Origin: Sphingomonas sp. dw_22
GTDB taxonomy: Bacteria; Pseudomonadota; Alphaproteobacteria; Sphingomonadales; Sphingomonadaceae
DNA: 48,685 bases
Reading direction: 5' to 3'
Assembly: GCF_018449795.1 (NCBI RefSeq)
Contig: NZ_JAAVVE010000033.1
Coordinates: 1 to 48,685 of the forward strand
Positions 8,489 through 16,543 of this stretch are shown one piece after another. The position numbers were made by a program, and so were the translations under genes. Position 1 is the first letter of the stretch; each line of letters opens with the position of its first letter. The notes beneath the pieces were generated by a model. That model was not told the origin of the DNA, ran no database searches, and saw only the letters and a program-made list of their open reading frames with translations.

Positions 8489-10558
8489 TCAGGCGGGATG
8501 CGGAAAGGCGGCGGCGGGCTCGCTGCTTCCCGGCCGGCCGGTTTCGACATGGCCGGCAAGGCGCAGCCGTGCCCCGCCGGGGGCGGTCAGCAGCAGGTCG
8601 TACCAACGGTGATCGGGAAGCGCGGCCGGCAATTGCGCCTCGGTGCCAGGGGCGATGGCGAGCTGCTCGCGGGCGCCTGTATGCGCGCAGTGGGTGGACA
8701 CCGTCACCGACTCCGCGTCGCGATTGGCGACATGCAGCGCACTGGCTGCCTCGCCCTCGCGCCAGACGATCGCGGCTTCGATCCGGGGAGCACCCGCCTC
8801 GCCGCGAAAGTCGCGCTGGAAGCCGTTGGGACCGCGCACGGTGAGGGCATGCGACCGGTCTCGGCGAAGCGGCCAGCTTTCCTCCAGTCGCGAGTTCGCC
8901 GCGACGGTGAAATAGCGCCAGCCGGGAAACGCCACTTCGTCCTGCACCCCGAACACGACGCCTGCGGGTCCGTCGTTCACGAAGCGCAATGTCAGGCCAG
9001 CGTCAGACCAGACCGGCTCGACCGTGAAGCGATAGGGCAGCGGCCGGGCCGGGCGGGTGCCCGTTTCCTGCGCAGGCACGCCTTCGCTCCTGGCGATCTG
9101 CGGGGCCGGCGCGGTGGCGCACAGCTTTTCGGTTTCCGCGACATAGTCCACGACGGACGGCAGCGCCGTCACCCAGCGCGTGTCGAGGCGCGCCCGATAC
9201 GGCACGTCGAAATCGAAGATCGAGGTCAGGTCCCCGCACGCGGCGCGGCGCCAGGGCGAGATGTTCGGCTCGGCCACACCGAAGCGCTTTTCCAGAAAGC
9301 GGAGCACCGAAGTATGATCGAAAAGCTGCGAGTTCACCCAGCCGCCGCGCGTCCAGGGCGAGATCACCAGCATCGGCACGCGCGGCCCCAGCCCGACCGG
9401 CTCGCCCTGATAGGTTTCGCTGCGCACATCGACATTGCTCGCGCCATAGCACGGCGCGATCGCAGGCATCGGCGCAGGCACATGGTCGAAGAAGCCGTCA
9501 TTCTCGTCATAGTTCAGGATGAAGGCGGTCTTCGCCCAGACCTTCGGATTGGCGGCGAGCGCGGCGACGAGGCTGGAGATCAGCACCTCGCCGAACGGTA
9601 CCGGGGCGTCGGGATGCTCGCTCATCTGCATCATTGGCACGATCCACGAGACGGACGGCAGGCGATCGGCGGCGACATCCGCGGCGAAGGCGGCGATCAG
9701 GTGCCGGGCCTGCGTCTTCTCCGGGTCCGCAGGTGCCACGCCGTCGATCCAGTCGACATGGGCACGCCCGCGCCGATAGCGCGAAGATGCCCGGTCGAGC
9801 TTGCGGAACTCCTTGAAATAGCCAAGTGGATTGTCCGAATAATTGGCCAGCTCCTGGTAGATGCGCCACGAGATACCCGCTTCCTCCAGACGCCCGGCAT
9901 AGGTGCGCCAGGGCAAGCCGTCGGTTTCGTCGTCCTTCGCCATGTCCGCGCCGGGATTGGGATCGCTGCCGCCGTTGGTGACGCAATAGATGCCTTCCTG
10001 ACCGACGCTGAGGCCGTTGGTGCCGGTGAAGTGGTAGAGCCGGTTCGGGCCGGTTGGGCCCTGCAGCGAGCAGTGATAATCGTCGCAGATGGTGAACTGG
10101 TCGGCCAGCGCGTAATAATAGGGAATATCGTCGCGGGTCAGGTGTGCCATGGTGAGCGGTCCCTTCTGCTCCGCCCAGACGTCCCAGTTGCGCCAGCGCG
10201 CCTGGCTGTCCTTCCAGCTATGATCGAGCCCTGTGAAGCAGCGCGCGTTGCTGCTGTTGTAGTCGAGCCGGAACGGCCATGCGATCTGCCCACCGTCGCG
10301 ATCGGCGCGGCGCTGTGCCCAGACGGGCTTGCCGCCCGGTAGCGTGACCGGGCGCGGATCGCCGAACCCGCGCACGCCGCGCAGCATGCCGAAATAATGG
10401 TCGAACGAGCGGTTCTCCTGCATCAGGATCACCACATGCTCGATATCCTGGATCGAGCCGCGTCCAGCCGATCGTCCCAGACCCTTCGCGGCCCCGCCTT
10501 CCGCGGCGGCGGCGACGCCGGAAGCGCCCAGGATGAACGTTCTGCGATCGATCGCCAT
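8489..10558 (-). CDS. Non-haemolytic-type phospholipase C, Tat-exported
   Basis: A 689-residue phosphoesterase of the PlcN/acid-phosphatase superfamily, expected to cleave phosphatidylcholine or other phospholipids outside the cytoplasm. The N-terminus has a twin-arginine signal (DRRTFILGASGVAAAA). The catalytic entry HVVILMQENRSFDHYFGML carries the conserved E-N-x-S-x-D-H-Y-F-G block. NYDENDGFFDHVPAP and WTRGGWVNSQLFDHTS further on supply the other metal-ligand Asp and His residues seen in bacterial PLCs. Two beta-rich repeats of the DUF756 type follow the catalytic part (from about residue 500). GGGGGAGTAGGAC before ATG 10558 gives a strong ribosome site. Enzymes of this family are often phosphate-starvation induced; no Pho box was identified here. 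Confidence 0.92.
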   Translation of the reverse strand: MAIDRRTFILGASGVAAAAEGGAAKGLGRSAGRGSIQDIEHVVILMQENRSFDHYFGMLRGVRGFGDPRPVTLPGGKPVWAQRRADRDGGQIAWPFRLDYNSSNARCFTGLDHSWKDSQARWRNWDVWAEQKGPLTMAHLTRDDIPYYYALADQFTICDDYHCSLQGPTGPNRLYHFTGTNGLSVGQEGIYCVTNGGSDPNPGADMAKDDETDGLPWRTYAGRLEEAGISWRIYQELANYSDNPLGYFKEFRKLDRASSRYRRGRAHVDWIDGVAPADPEKTQARHLIAAFAADVAADRLPSVSWIVPMMQMSEHPDAPVPFGEVLISSLVAALAANPKVWAKTAFILNYDENDGFFDHVPAPMPAIAPCYGASNVDVRSETYQGEPVGLGPRVPMLVISPWTRGGWVNSQLFDHTSVLRFLEKRFGVAEPNISPWRRAACGDLTSIFDFDVPYRARLDTRWVTALPSVVDYVAETEKLCATAPAPQIARSEGVPAQETGTRPARPLPYRFTVEPVWSDAGLTLRFVNDGPAGVVFGVQDEVAFPGWRYFTVAANSRLEESWPLRRDRSHALTVRGPNGFQRDFRGEAGAPRIEAAIVWREGEAASALHVANRDAESVTVSTHCAHTGAREQLAIAPGTEAQLPAALPDHRWYDLLLTAPGGARLRLAGHVETGRPGSSEPAAAFPHPA

Positions 10559-10598
10559 GTCCTACTCCCCCATGCCCTATTCGGTTTCACGCAACGCG

Positions 10599-10616
10599 AC
10601 TTGCCGGACGGCAAGT
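10599..10616. promoter_or_regulatory. Perfect dyad upstream of the phospholipase C gene
   Basis: ACTTGCCG (10599-10606) and CGGCAAGT (10609-10616) are perfect inverted repeats around GA, 41 bases upstream of the phospholipase start. It is placed like an operator or a leader hairpin; no protein can be assigned. Confidence 0.35.
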
Positions 10617-10801
10617 GCGCTCGTCGCTAGGCGCGCTATGTGGAAGAGATGTGACGAAAGCCGAATCTTGAGTGATTGTTGATTAATATGGTCAAAATTC
10701 CAACATTGATGCCCAAGCCCGCCCCAGGAACATGGCCGATGTTCGCCGAATAGACCCCTTGATCCCCGTCCCGATGGAAAACCGTTCCAACGACGGCACC
10801 T

Positions 10802-11014
10802 AATCTGGCCACGCATTTCGGAAAGAGCCTCTTGTGGCACTTCAGCGTCGTCCTTTTTGCGTTCTTTCTGATTGAAACCTGCCGCCTGGGGCCGGCGACG
10901 GCGGGGCTCCTCATCGCGTCGGCGCTGTCGCTGAACGGCGTGGCCGATCTGGCATTGGGCTCCCCCTGGCAGCGATCGAAGACCACTACCGTTGAGGCGG
11001 CAGAGCGCTTCTAG
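10802..11014 (+). pseudogene. Possible MFS transporter remnant
   Basis: An open stretch reads THFGKSLLWHFSVVLFAFFL, then IETCRLGPATAGLLIASALS and LNGVADLALG, before losing sense and stopping. Hydrophobic spacing and the 'LGPATAGLLI' turn resemble the first two helices of an MFS permease. No good start codon or ribosome site exists, and no continuation is seen. It is flanked by the SDR remnant, so I treat it as decayed. The rest of 10617-11117 shows no gene. The assignment is tentative. Confidence 0.35.
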
Positions 11015-11117
11015 GCGGCTGGCGCGGTAGCGGCCGCGACCTTCTTCACGCTTTTCGGTTTCTGCCGCGCTTAGCCGCCACTGCAGCGAGAGATTGTTCT
11101 TGCGGAACAGAGCAATA

Positions 11118-11464
11118 TCCGTTCTTTCGAAGATCGGCACCGTCGGCGCAGCCTCCTTGGCCGACGTGGCGAGCACCAGCGCGATCACGCCGCCATCGGT
11201 GATGACCGCGACAGGTCGCGGACCAGCCGTACCGCGTCCAGGAAGACGCTTTCGAACGCCCGCGCCAGGCGGCGTCGCCGGCCGGAAGGCGATCCTGTCC
11301 GCATCAGGTCTCAGCGCATCCCGCACCCGGACGAACTTCTCCTTCGTGCGTCCGGTGACCAGGACATTGGCGCCTTCGGCGATGGGGGCCCTGGCCGACG
11401 CGAGGCCCAGCCCGTCGGTGCCGCCGGTCACGATGAAAGTCTTGCCCAAGAGATCCAGATCCAT
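11118..11464 (-). pseudogene. Short-chain dehydrogenase/reductase, decayed
   Basis: Starts as a normal SDR: MDLDLLGKTFIVTGGTDGLG carries the TGxxxGxG nucleotide motif, followed by NVLVTGRTKEKF. After about residue 65 sense is lost. RAFESVFLDAVRLVRDLSR, a plausible later SDR helix, appears in another frame, and then GGVIALVLATSAKEAAPTVP returns to the first frame at the spot where the active-site strand (usually S-T-S-A-K) should be. The Tyr-x-x-x-Lys region and the C-terminal half are missing. At least two frameshifts and a truncation indicate a dead gene. The left boundary is approximate. Confidence 0.7.
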
Positions 11465-11638
11465 GTCGTCCTCGCCTTCGAAGGGTGTCGTCGCCCGGGA
11501 CTCTGTGGGACAGGCCGGAGGCGATGCGACCGCGAGGCGCAGAAGGCGCAGCGGGAGTAGGCGGTGCCCGGTTGTTGCAGCTTCAAGCGGACGTTGAAGC
11601 CGGTCCGGCGTCTCCGGCCCGCGCCGCCTGTGTCGGTC

Positions 11639-12106
11639 CTAGGCCGCCGGCGCGAGACCGAAGCCGGCGTCCTCGAACACTTCGAGTCGGGCCGGTCTCG
11701 GCAGCGAGGCGTCGCCTTGCAGGCGCGCCAGCAGATAGGCCACGGCGAGCACCATGTCGGCGGCGTCATAGGGCTTGGGCATCGAGGCGATCGCCACGGT
11801 CTGCGCCGACCTGGTCCGGCTGACCTGTCCGCTGATCAACAGGACCGGAATCCCCAGCGCCTTCAGATGTTCGGAGAGTTCGATGCCGTCGTCGCGCCCG
11901 GCGAGCCGGATATTGACCAGCGCCAGATCGGGTTTTCTGGCCTTCGCCACTTCCAGCGCCTCGGCGTGGTGATCCGTCAGGTCGAGGACGTGGTATCCGG
12001 CGTCCGCCAGTTCGTCCCGCAGGGTCGTCGCTACGAGCACTTCGTCCTCGACGATCATCAGGGTCTTGCCCGTCTTGCCCGTCTTGCCATCTTGCGGTGC
12101 GGTCAT
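11639..12106 (-). CDS. Receiver-only protein with Asn at the phosphorylation site
   Basis: A 155-residue single-domain response regulator-like protein. The acidic pocket (VEDE, residues 19-22), the Ser switch (LLISGQ, Ser92) and the conserved Lys (SMPKPY, Lys111) are all present, and the fold extends to about residue 125. The position that normally holds the phosphorylated Asp reads LALVNIRLAG: the codon at residue 65 is AAT, Asn. It therefore probably cannot be phosphorylated in the usual way. An odd GKTGKTGKT triplet repeat precedes the first strand. The start is supported by AGAGGAACGACC before ATG 12106. It lies 17 bases after the histidine kinase on the same strand, so the two form an operon. 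Confidence 0.85.
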   Translation of the reverse strand: MTAPQDGKTGKTGKTLMIVEDEVLVATTLRDELADAGYHVLDLTDHHAEALEVAKARKPDLALVNIRLAGRDDGIELSEHLKALGIPVLLISGQVSRTRSAQTVAIASMPKPYDAADMVLAVAYLLARLQGDASLPRPARLEVFEDAGFGLAPAA

Positions 12107-12123
12107 GGTCGTTCCTCTGCTCG

Positions 12124-13224
12124 TCAGCCGCTGATCGCGCCGGACGCCGGGCGCGCCCCGGCGTCCGGCGCGCTCGCCGTCTCGGGTTCGTCCTGCACCA
12201 GGGCGATCTGGGTATGCCTGATGGAAACCTGGGTTCCGGGATGCTCCGGCGTCATTTCGACCGAAGCGTTCAACTGTCCGGCCAGGGCCCGGACGATGCT
12301 CGTCCCCAGACCCGACCGCACCGGCGCGCTCAATGGCATGCCGACGCCGTCGTCGCGCACGCACAGGATCCAGTTCGGCCCGTGGAAATTATAGTCGACC
12401 GTGATCTTGCCGGGCCTTCCGTCGGGAAAGGCGTGTTTCAGCGCGTTGATCACCAGTTCGGTGACGATCAGGCCCAGCCCCACCGAGACCCTGGCTTCGA
12501 CCACCCCTTCGCCGCCCTCGACGGTCAGGGAAACCTGGTCGACGTCGCCGATCATCGAGGCCGAGATGCTTTCGCAAAGTCGGGTGAAATAGACTCGCAC
12601 CTCGACGTCGCCATCCCCGGAGGTGGACAGCAGCCGTTCGAGGGCCGCGACGGACATCACCCGGTGGTGGGCGTCCCGGAGATGGCCGCGTGTCTCGTCC
12701 GACGTGGTCCTTCGCGCATTCTGCAGCAAGACGCTGGCAATGATCTGCAGGCTGTTGGCGACCCGGTGGCGGACCTCCTGCAGCAGCACGCTGTTCTGGC
12801 GTAGCGCGTCTTCCTTCAGCGCGGCATCGGCCCGCGCGTCCGTGACGTCCGACACGGCGACGAGGATGCGCGTCTGTTCGAGATCCAGATAGACCAGCCG
12901 CCGGGCCTGGACGATCAGATGCCGAACCGGCCGCCGCGGCGGTTTAAGGTCGATGTCGCGGGCGTCCGGCGCTCCCGCGCCGGACGTGGTCGCGGCCATC
13001 AAGGATCGCAGTTGGGGGCTGTCCCATTCGCCGTCGTCCAGGGCGTAGAGCGGCTGGCCCGTCAGCACCCCCGCCTCGACGCCGAAAACGTCGCAGAACG
13101 AGGTGCTGGCCGCGATGACGGTAAGCTCGCCGTCCAGAAGCAACAACGGTGCGGGCGAGGACGTGACGACCGCCAGGGTCAGGCTCAAGGCCACGTCTTC
13201 GGGACTATGCTTTTCAACAGACAT
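12124..13224 (-). CDS. HisKA_2/HWE-type sensor histidine kinase with PAS domain
   Basis: A 366-residue soluble kinase; no membrane segments are seen. Residues about 18-145 form a PAS-like sensor (LLLLDGELTVIAASTSFCDV ... LEQTRILVAVSDVTDA). The dimerisation helix carries VLLQEVRHRVANSLQIIASV, the HisKA_2 phospho-acceptor block with its His, followed by HHRVMSVAALERLL. The ATPase domain has the N-box ELVINALKHAFPDG, the G1 box DDGVGMP and the G2 box GLGTSIVRAL. Such kinases are common in alphaproteobacterial stress and light signalling. The start at ATG 13224 (MSVEKHS) is preferred to a longer version because the extra residues are not PAS-like. It is followed by the receiver gene, its likely partner, though that receiver lacks the acceptor Asp. 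Confidence 0.9.
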   Translation of the reverse strand: MSVEKHSPEDVALSLTLAVVTSSPAPLLLLDGELTVIAASTSFCDVFGVEAGVLTGQPLYALDDGEWDSPQLRSLMAATTSGAGAPDARDIDLKPPRRPVRHLIVQARRLVYLDLEQTRILVAVSDVTDARADAALKEDALRQNSVLLQEVRHRVANSLQIIASVLLQNARRTTSDETRGHLRDAHHRVMSVAALERLLSTSGDGDVEVRVYFTRLCESISASMIGDVDQVSLTVEGGEGVVEARVSVGLGLIVTELVINALKHAFPDGRPGKITVDYNFHGPNWILCVRDDGVGMPLSAPVRSGLGTSIVRALAGQLNASVEMTPEHPGTQVSIRHTQIALVQDEPETASAPDAGARPASGAISG

Positions 13225-13458
13225 GATCAGCCTTCGGAAATACCGGAGGCTCGCGAAGCGAAAGCCAAGTGCCGGGAAGTCGCGAAGGTCGAAACAGGTG
13301 TTAATCGACACTCTTGGAGCCATCGCGTGGAGTCATAACGGTTGGCGGCCCCCGAAGTTGCGCCGGCCTTTCCACGAGATCGTCGGCGATCTCGATGTCA
13401 TCATCCCGGGCCGCGTTCGCCGTCGACCCTGCATCGGCGGCGTGCCTCCCAATGGCCT

Positions 13459-14496
13459 CTAGGTCGAAATGATCACCTTCAACGCGCCGGTGTCGGCGGC
13501 GCGGCCGAAGGCGTCATAGGCGTCGAGGATTTCGTCGAGCGCGAAATGGTGGGTGATCAGCAGGTTCGGATCGATCCGGCCCGACTGCACGGTCTTCAGC
13601 AGCATCGGCGTCGAGACCGTATCGACCAGCCGCGTGGTGATCGACACATTCTGCGACCACAGCCGCTCCAGGTGCAGGTCGACCTTGGAGCCGTGGACGC
13701 CGACATTGGCGATCACTCCGCCCGGCGCGACGATGTCCTGGCACAGCAGGAAGGTCGGGGCGATCCCCACCGCCTCGATGGCGGTGTCGACGCCGCGTCC
13801 CTCGGTCAGGGCCTTGACTGCCTCGGCGGCGTCGCCGTCGCCGCTGTTGATCGTATCCGTGGCGCCGAAGCGGCGGGCGACCGCCAGCCGGCTGTCGTCG
13901 AGGTCGATCATGATGATCCGGGCCGGCGAATAGAACTGCGCCGTCAGCAGGGCCGCCAGGCCGACCGGCCCGGAACCGACGATGGCCACCGTCGCGCCGG
14001 GGGCTACCTTGCCGTTCAGCACGCCGCACTCGAAGCCGGTCGGCAGGATGTCGCTGAGCATCACCAGGGCCTCTTCGTCGGCGCCCGCGGGGATGGGGTA
14101 GAGGCTGGTGTCGGCGTGGGGCGTGCGGACATATTCCGCCTGGGTTCCGTCGATCTCGTTGCCGAGGATCCAGCCGCCGGTCGTGCAATGCGAATACATG
14201 CCCCGCCGGCAATAGTCGCACTTGCCGCACGAGGAGATGCAGGAGATCAGCACCCGGTCCCCTGGCTTGAACGCCGTCACGCCGGCTCCGACCGAGTCGA
14301 TCACCCCGACCCCTTCATGGCCGAGGATGCGGCCCGGCGCACAGGTGGCGACATCGCCCTTGAGGATGTGCAGGTCGGTGCCGCAGATGGTGGTGTGGGT
14401 GATCCTGACGACGGCATCGCTGGGCGCCTGAAGTTCGGGCTTGGGCCGATCCTCCAGGGTCTTGATGCCGGGACCGCCGTAAACAAGCGCTTTCAT
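13459..14496 (-). CDS. Zinc-dependent alcohol dehydrogenase (MDR superfamily)
   Basis: A 345-residue NAD(P)-dependent dehydrogenase. Catalytic zinc ligands are visible in TTICGTDLH (Cys38) and LGHEGVG (His60-Glu61); the structural zinc loop is SCGKCDYCRRGMYSHC (Cys90, 93, 96, 104). The Rossmann motif is VAIVGSGPVGLAAL, followed by MIDLDDSRLAVA, where the Asp favours NAD. The overall pattern resembles the class often annotated as alcohol, sorbitol or formaldehyde-type dehydrogenases; the substrate is not determinable. AAGGAGAAGAGCC before ATG 14496 is a strong ribosome site. Upstream on the same strand lies a dead MarR gene, which may once have regulated it. The interval 13225-13458 to its left holds only a perfect 8-bp dyad (13375-13394). 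Confidence 0.92.
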   Translation of the reverse strand: MKALVYGGPGIKTLEDRPKPELQAPSDAVVRITHTTICGTDLHILKGDVATCAPGRILGHEGVGVIDSVGAGVTAFKPGDRVLISCISSCGKCDYCRRGMYSHCTTGGWILGNEIDGTQAEYVRTPHADTSLYPIPAGADEEALVMLSDILPTGFECGVLNGKVAPGATVAIVGSGPVGLAALLTAQFYSPARIIMIDLDDSRLAVARRFGATDTINSGDGDAAEAVKALTEGRGVDTAIEAVGIAPTFLLCQDIVAPGGVIANVGVHGSKVDLHLERLWSQNVSITTRLVDTVSTPMLLKTVQSGRIDPNLLITHHFALDEILDAYDAFGRAADTGALKVIIST

Positions 14497-14699
14497 GGCT
14501 CTTCTCCTTGAGGGGAGGCGGCGCGCCGCCGGAAGCGCCGGCGCCGGGCCTGCACAGACCCTGGGCGGTCTCGTCGCGGTTGACCAGTGGATTCTTGGGT
14601 TTGCGACATGGCCGCCGGAACCTTGGGCGGGTGGCGCGATCCGGTCGTCGGGAAGTGTCGGGACGTCAGAAATACCCGGTTCGTGCGTCTGTCCCATCG

Positions 14700-15070
14700 A
14701 GCGGCAAGAGGCGTGTCGATCCTGGAGATCGCTCGATCGAACAGCGATCGGGCATCCAGCGCGTCGTCGAGGCGGTCGAGCAGAGCCGCGACGTCTCCCG
14801 CTTCGGCATTCAATTCCTCAGCGCTGTCGCCAAGCGCCCGCCAGAGCGGTGTGAGCTCGGCGACGAGCGCCTGCCCCCGCGACGTCAGGTGATCGGCCGA
14901 CGGCGCGCACCCTCCTCGTCGTTGAGGCTATGCACCAAACCTGCTGCTTCGAGCGAATAGCGGGCCTGGCTGACGGATACATGGGTGACACGGAGCGAAG
15001 CCGCGATCTCTGCCACCGTCATTGGTCCGTTGAGCGCGATTTGATTGAGGGCGCCTACATAACCTGTCAA
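14700..15070 (-). pseudogene. MarR-family regulator with a frameshift
   Basis: From the right: LNQIALNGPMTVAEIAASLR, VTHVSVSQARYSLEAAGLVH and SLNDEEGARRRPIT form a MarR winged helix. The frame then stops at TGA. In the next frame the text continues as TSRGQALVAELTPLWRALGD, the expected sequel to 'RRRPITLTSRGQ'. The join ATC-ACC-TGA-CG is explained by loss of one C from a CTG codon near 14891. The N-terminal 20-30 residues also seem absent, since the frame opens only at a TTG. With no start and one frameshift, it is unlikely to be functional. Its position upstream of the alcohol dehydrogenase suggests a former local regulator. The C-terminal limit is approximate. Confidence 0.75.
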
Positions 15071-15094
15071 GCAGCGGGCGCTGGGGCGTACCCC

Positions 15095-15118
15095 CCCGCC
15101 CGCCTAATGGCGGGCGGG
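15095..15118. terminator. Perfect 10-bp GC hairpin
   Basis: CCCGCCCGCC (15095-15104) and GGCGGGCGGG (15109-15118) flank a TAAT loop, 17 bases beyond the end of the flavin reductase gene on the minus strand. There is no T-tail; it may stabilise the 3' end or cause Rho-assisted termination. Confidence 0.5.
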
Positions 15119-15135
15119 AGATGTGCTGCCGATCG

Positions 15136-15729
15136 TCAGGCGTCGGCCGCGCGGGCTGCGATGGTCGCCTTGGCCCACCAGACCAACTCGTCGAGCGCGG
15201 CGGTCGCCGACGGGATCAGGTTCGTCTCGATCGTCTCGATCGGCTGCTTCCCGAAATAAGGATGGATCGCCATGAAGTCGCCACCGCCGATATGGACGGC
15301 GGACTTGGTCGAGACCATCTGCAACTCGATGCCGATGCCGCGCAGGTGCTCGACAGCGCGTGTGGCGCCGGTGCCGCCATAGCCGATCGCGGTGAAGGGC
15401 TTGCGGTTCCACTCCTTGTAGGCCTGGTCGAGCGCGTTCTTGAGTACGCCGGTGATCGAGTGGTTATATTCGGCGACGACGAAGATATAGCCGTCATACT
15501 GAGCGATCGTCTGCTGCCAGCGGACCGCTTCAGGGTTCACGCTCGGCGCCCAGAGGTTGGACATGGCCTCGTCGAAGAAGGGCAGCGGATGGTCGCGCAG
15601 ATCGACCACTTCCACATCGATGTCGCCACGCGCCTGGACTTGCTTCAGCATCCATTGGGCGGGGGTATCGGCGAAACGGGTCGGACGGGTCGAACCGATG
15701 ATGAGGGCGATCCGGGGCTTGGCAGTCAT
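15136..15729 (-). CDS. NADPH-dependent FMN reductase family protein
   Basis: A 197-residue flavodoxin-fold oxidoreductase. The FMN phosphate loop reads IIGSTRPTRFADTPA, and the second flavin loop is VVAEYNHSITGVLKNALD, the near-invariant 'P-E/Y-N-x-S-x-P/T-G-x-L-K-N-A-x-D' block. GYGGTGATRAVEHLR supplies the third. Relatives reduce FMN, quinones, azo compounds or chromate with NAD(P)H. It is divergent from an HxlR regulator, and the 75-base interval holds a perfect dyad, an arrangement typical of quinone- or electrophile-responsive reductases. GAGGTTATCA before ATG 15729 serves as the ribosome site. Confidence 0.92.
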   Translation of the reverse strand: MTAKPRIALIIGSTRPTRFADTPAQWMLKQVQARGDIDVEVVDLRDHPLPFFDEAMSNLWAPSVNPEAVRWQQTIAQYDGYIFVVAEYNHSITGVLKNALDQAYKEWNRKPFTAIGYGGTGATRAVEHLRGIGIELQMVSTKSAVHIGGGDFMAIHPYFGKQPIETIETNLIPSATAALDELVWWAKATIAARAADA

Positions 15730-15757
15730 TGATAACCTCGTATTTAGCAGTTTCCAG

Positions 15758-15774
15758 AGGTAACCTGATTACCT
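15758..15774. promoter_or_regulatory. Candidate HxlR operator
   Basis: AGGTAA (15758-15763) and TTACCT (15769-15774) form a perfect dyad with a five-base centre between the divergent flavin reductase and HxlR genes. It lies 29 bases from the reductase start and about 30 from the regulator start, so one bound dimer could control both promoters. Confidence 0.6.
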
Positions 15775-15804
15775 ATTGTGATCGGAGCCGAACAAGGAGG
15801 CACC

Positions 15805-16230
15805 TTGGCGACACCAGATAACCAGGCGGAAACCCCCTCGCCGTGCGCAGGAAGCGGGCCATCGTGTGAGGCCGGACACGGGACGTCGTGCGAGCACATC
15901 AGCCGCACGCTGGCGCGGGTCAGCGATAAATGGTCGATGCTGGTCGTGCGCGTGCTGGGGAGAGGGCCCCGTCGGTTCAACGCGCTTCGGCGGGAGATTG
16001 GCGAGATCAGTCAGAAGGTGCTCGCCTCGACGCTGCGCGATCTGGAAGAACATGGGTTCGTCTCGCGAACGGTGGCTCCGACGAACCCGCCCCAGGTAGA
16101 ATATGCGTTGACCGATCTGGGGCGCGAGTTTCTCGATCCAGTCCGGGCGCTTGCCGAATGGGTGATGACTAACGCGCCGCGCATGGATGCAGCGCGTGCC
16201 GCCTATGCGGCAAGGCGGGCGAGCGAGTAG
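15805..16230 (+). CDS. HxlR-family transcriptional regulator
   Basis: A 141-residue winged-helix regulator. The HxlR core runs from about residue 29: CEHISRTLARVSDKWSMLVV, then RFNALRREIGEISQKVLAST and LRDLEEHGFVSRTV, ending in the wing PPQVEYALTDLG. The Cys directly before the first helix is in the place of the redox-sensing Cys of YodB/HypR-type members, and two more Cys lie in the N-terminal tail, so thiol-based sensing is a reasonable inference. The start is a TTG at 15805 because a perfect AAGGAGG (15794-15800) ends four bases before it; a GTG at 15778 is in frame but has no such site. It is divergent from the flavin reductase it probably controls. Confidence 0.88.
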   Translation: MATPDNQAETPSPCAGSGPSCEAGHGTSCEHISRTLARVSDKWSMLVVRVLGRGPRRFNALRREIGEISQKVLASTLRDLEEHGFVSRTVAPTNPPQVEYALTDLGREFLDPVRALAEWVMTNAPRMDAARAAYAARRASE

Positions 16231-16296
16231 CGTGGTCGTTCACACTGTTCGATGGAGGCACCCGGCACGGAGATCGGGGGCGCATCCGGGCATAGA

Positions 16297-16464
16297 TCAG
16301 GCGCTATATCCTCCGTCCATGGGAATGACCGCGCCGGTGATATAGCTTGCGGCAGAGCCGGCGGCGAAAGCGACCGCTACTGCGATTTCCTCCGGCCGGC
16401 CATAACGTTCGAGCGCGGTCGCGGTCTTCAAGTTTCCCGGGACGCCCGCCTGGGCGCGAATCAA
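16297..16464 (-). pseudogene. C-terminal fragment of a short-chain dehydrogenase
   Basis: About 55 codons ending in TGA at 16297-16299 encode NLKTATALERYGRPEEIAVA, VAFAAGSAASYITGAVIPMD and GGYSA, the canonical C-terminus of classical SDRs ('R-x-G-x-P-E-E-I-A ... G-x-x-x-x-x-D-G-G'). Immediately upstream the frame meets a stop and no nucleotide-binding or active-site portion exists anywhere nearby. It is therefore a truncated relic. It lies about 110 bases from the tRNA-Arg 3' end, where recombination debris would be expected. Between it and the tRNA I see only a small hairpin. Confidence 0.75.
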
Positions 16465-16543
16465 TCAGCATGCAGGCGCGAATTCGCACCGCCTTCGTCC
16501 GCCAGAATCCACCAAGGTTCGGGAGTGGATATTTGACGAGTTT

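Noticed and set aside
8276..10342. 688-codon open frame antisense to the phospholipase C gene
   Set aside because: Arg/His-rich translation without any recognisable motif; the minus strand encodes the conserved catalytic blocks.
13375..13394. Perfect dyad CGAGATCG-TCGG-CGATCTCG as a terminator
   Set aside because: No T-run and not directly downstream of a gene end in the right direction for the kinase; it may be a chance palindrome.
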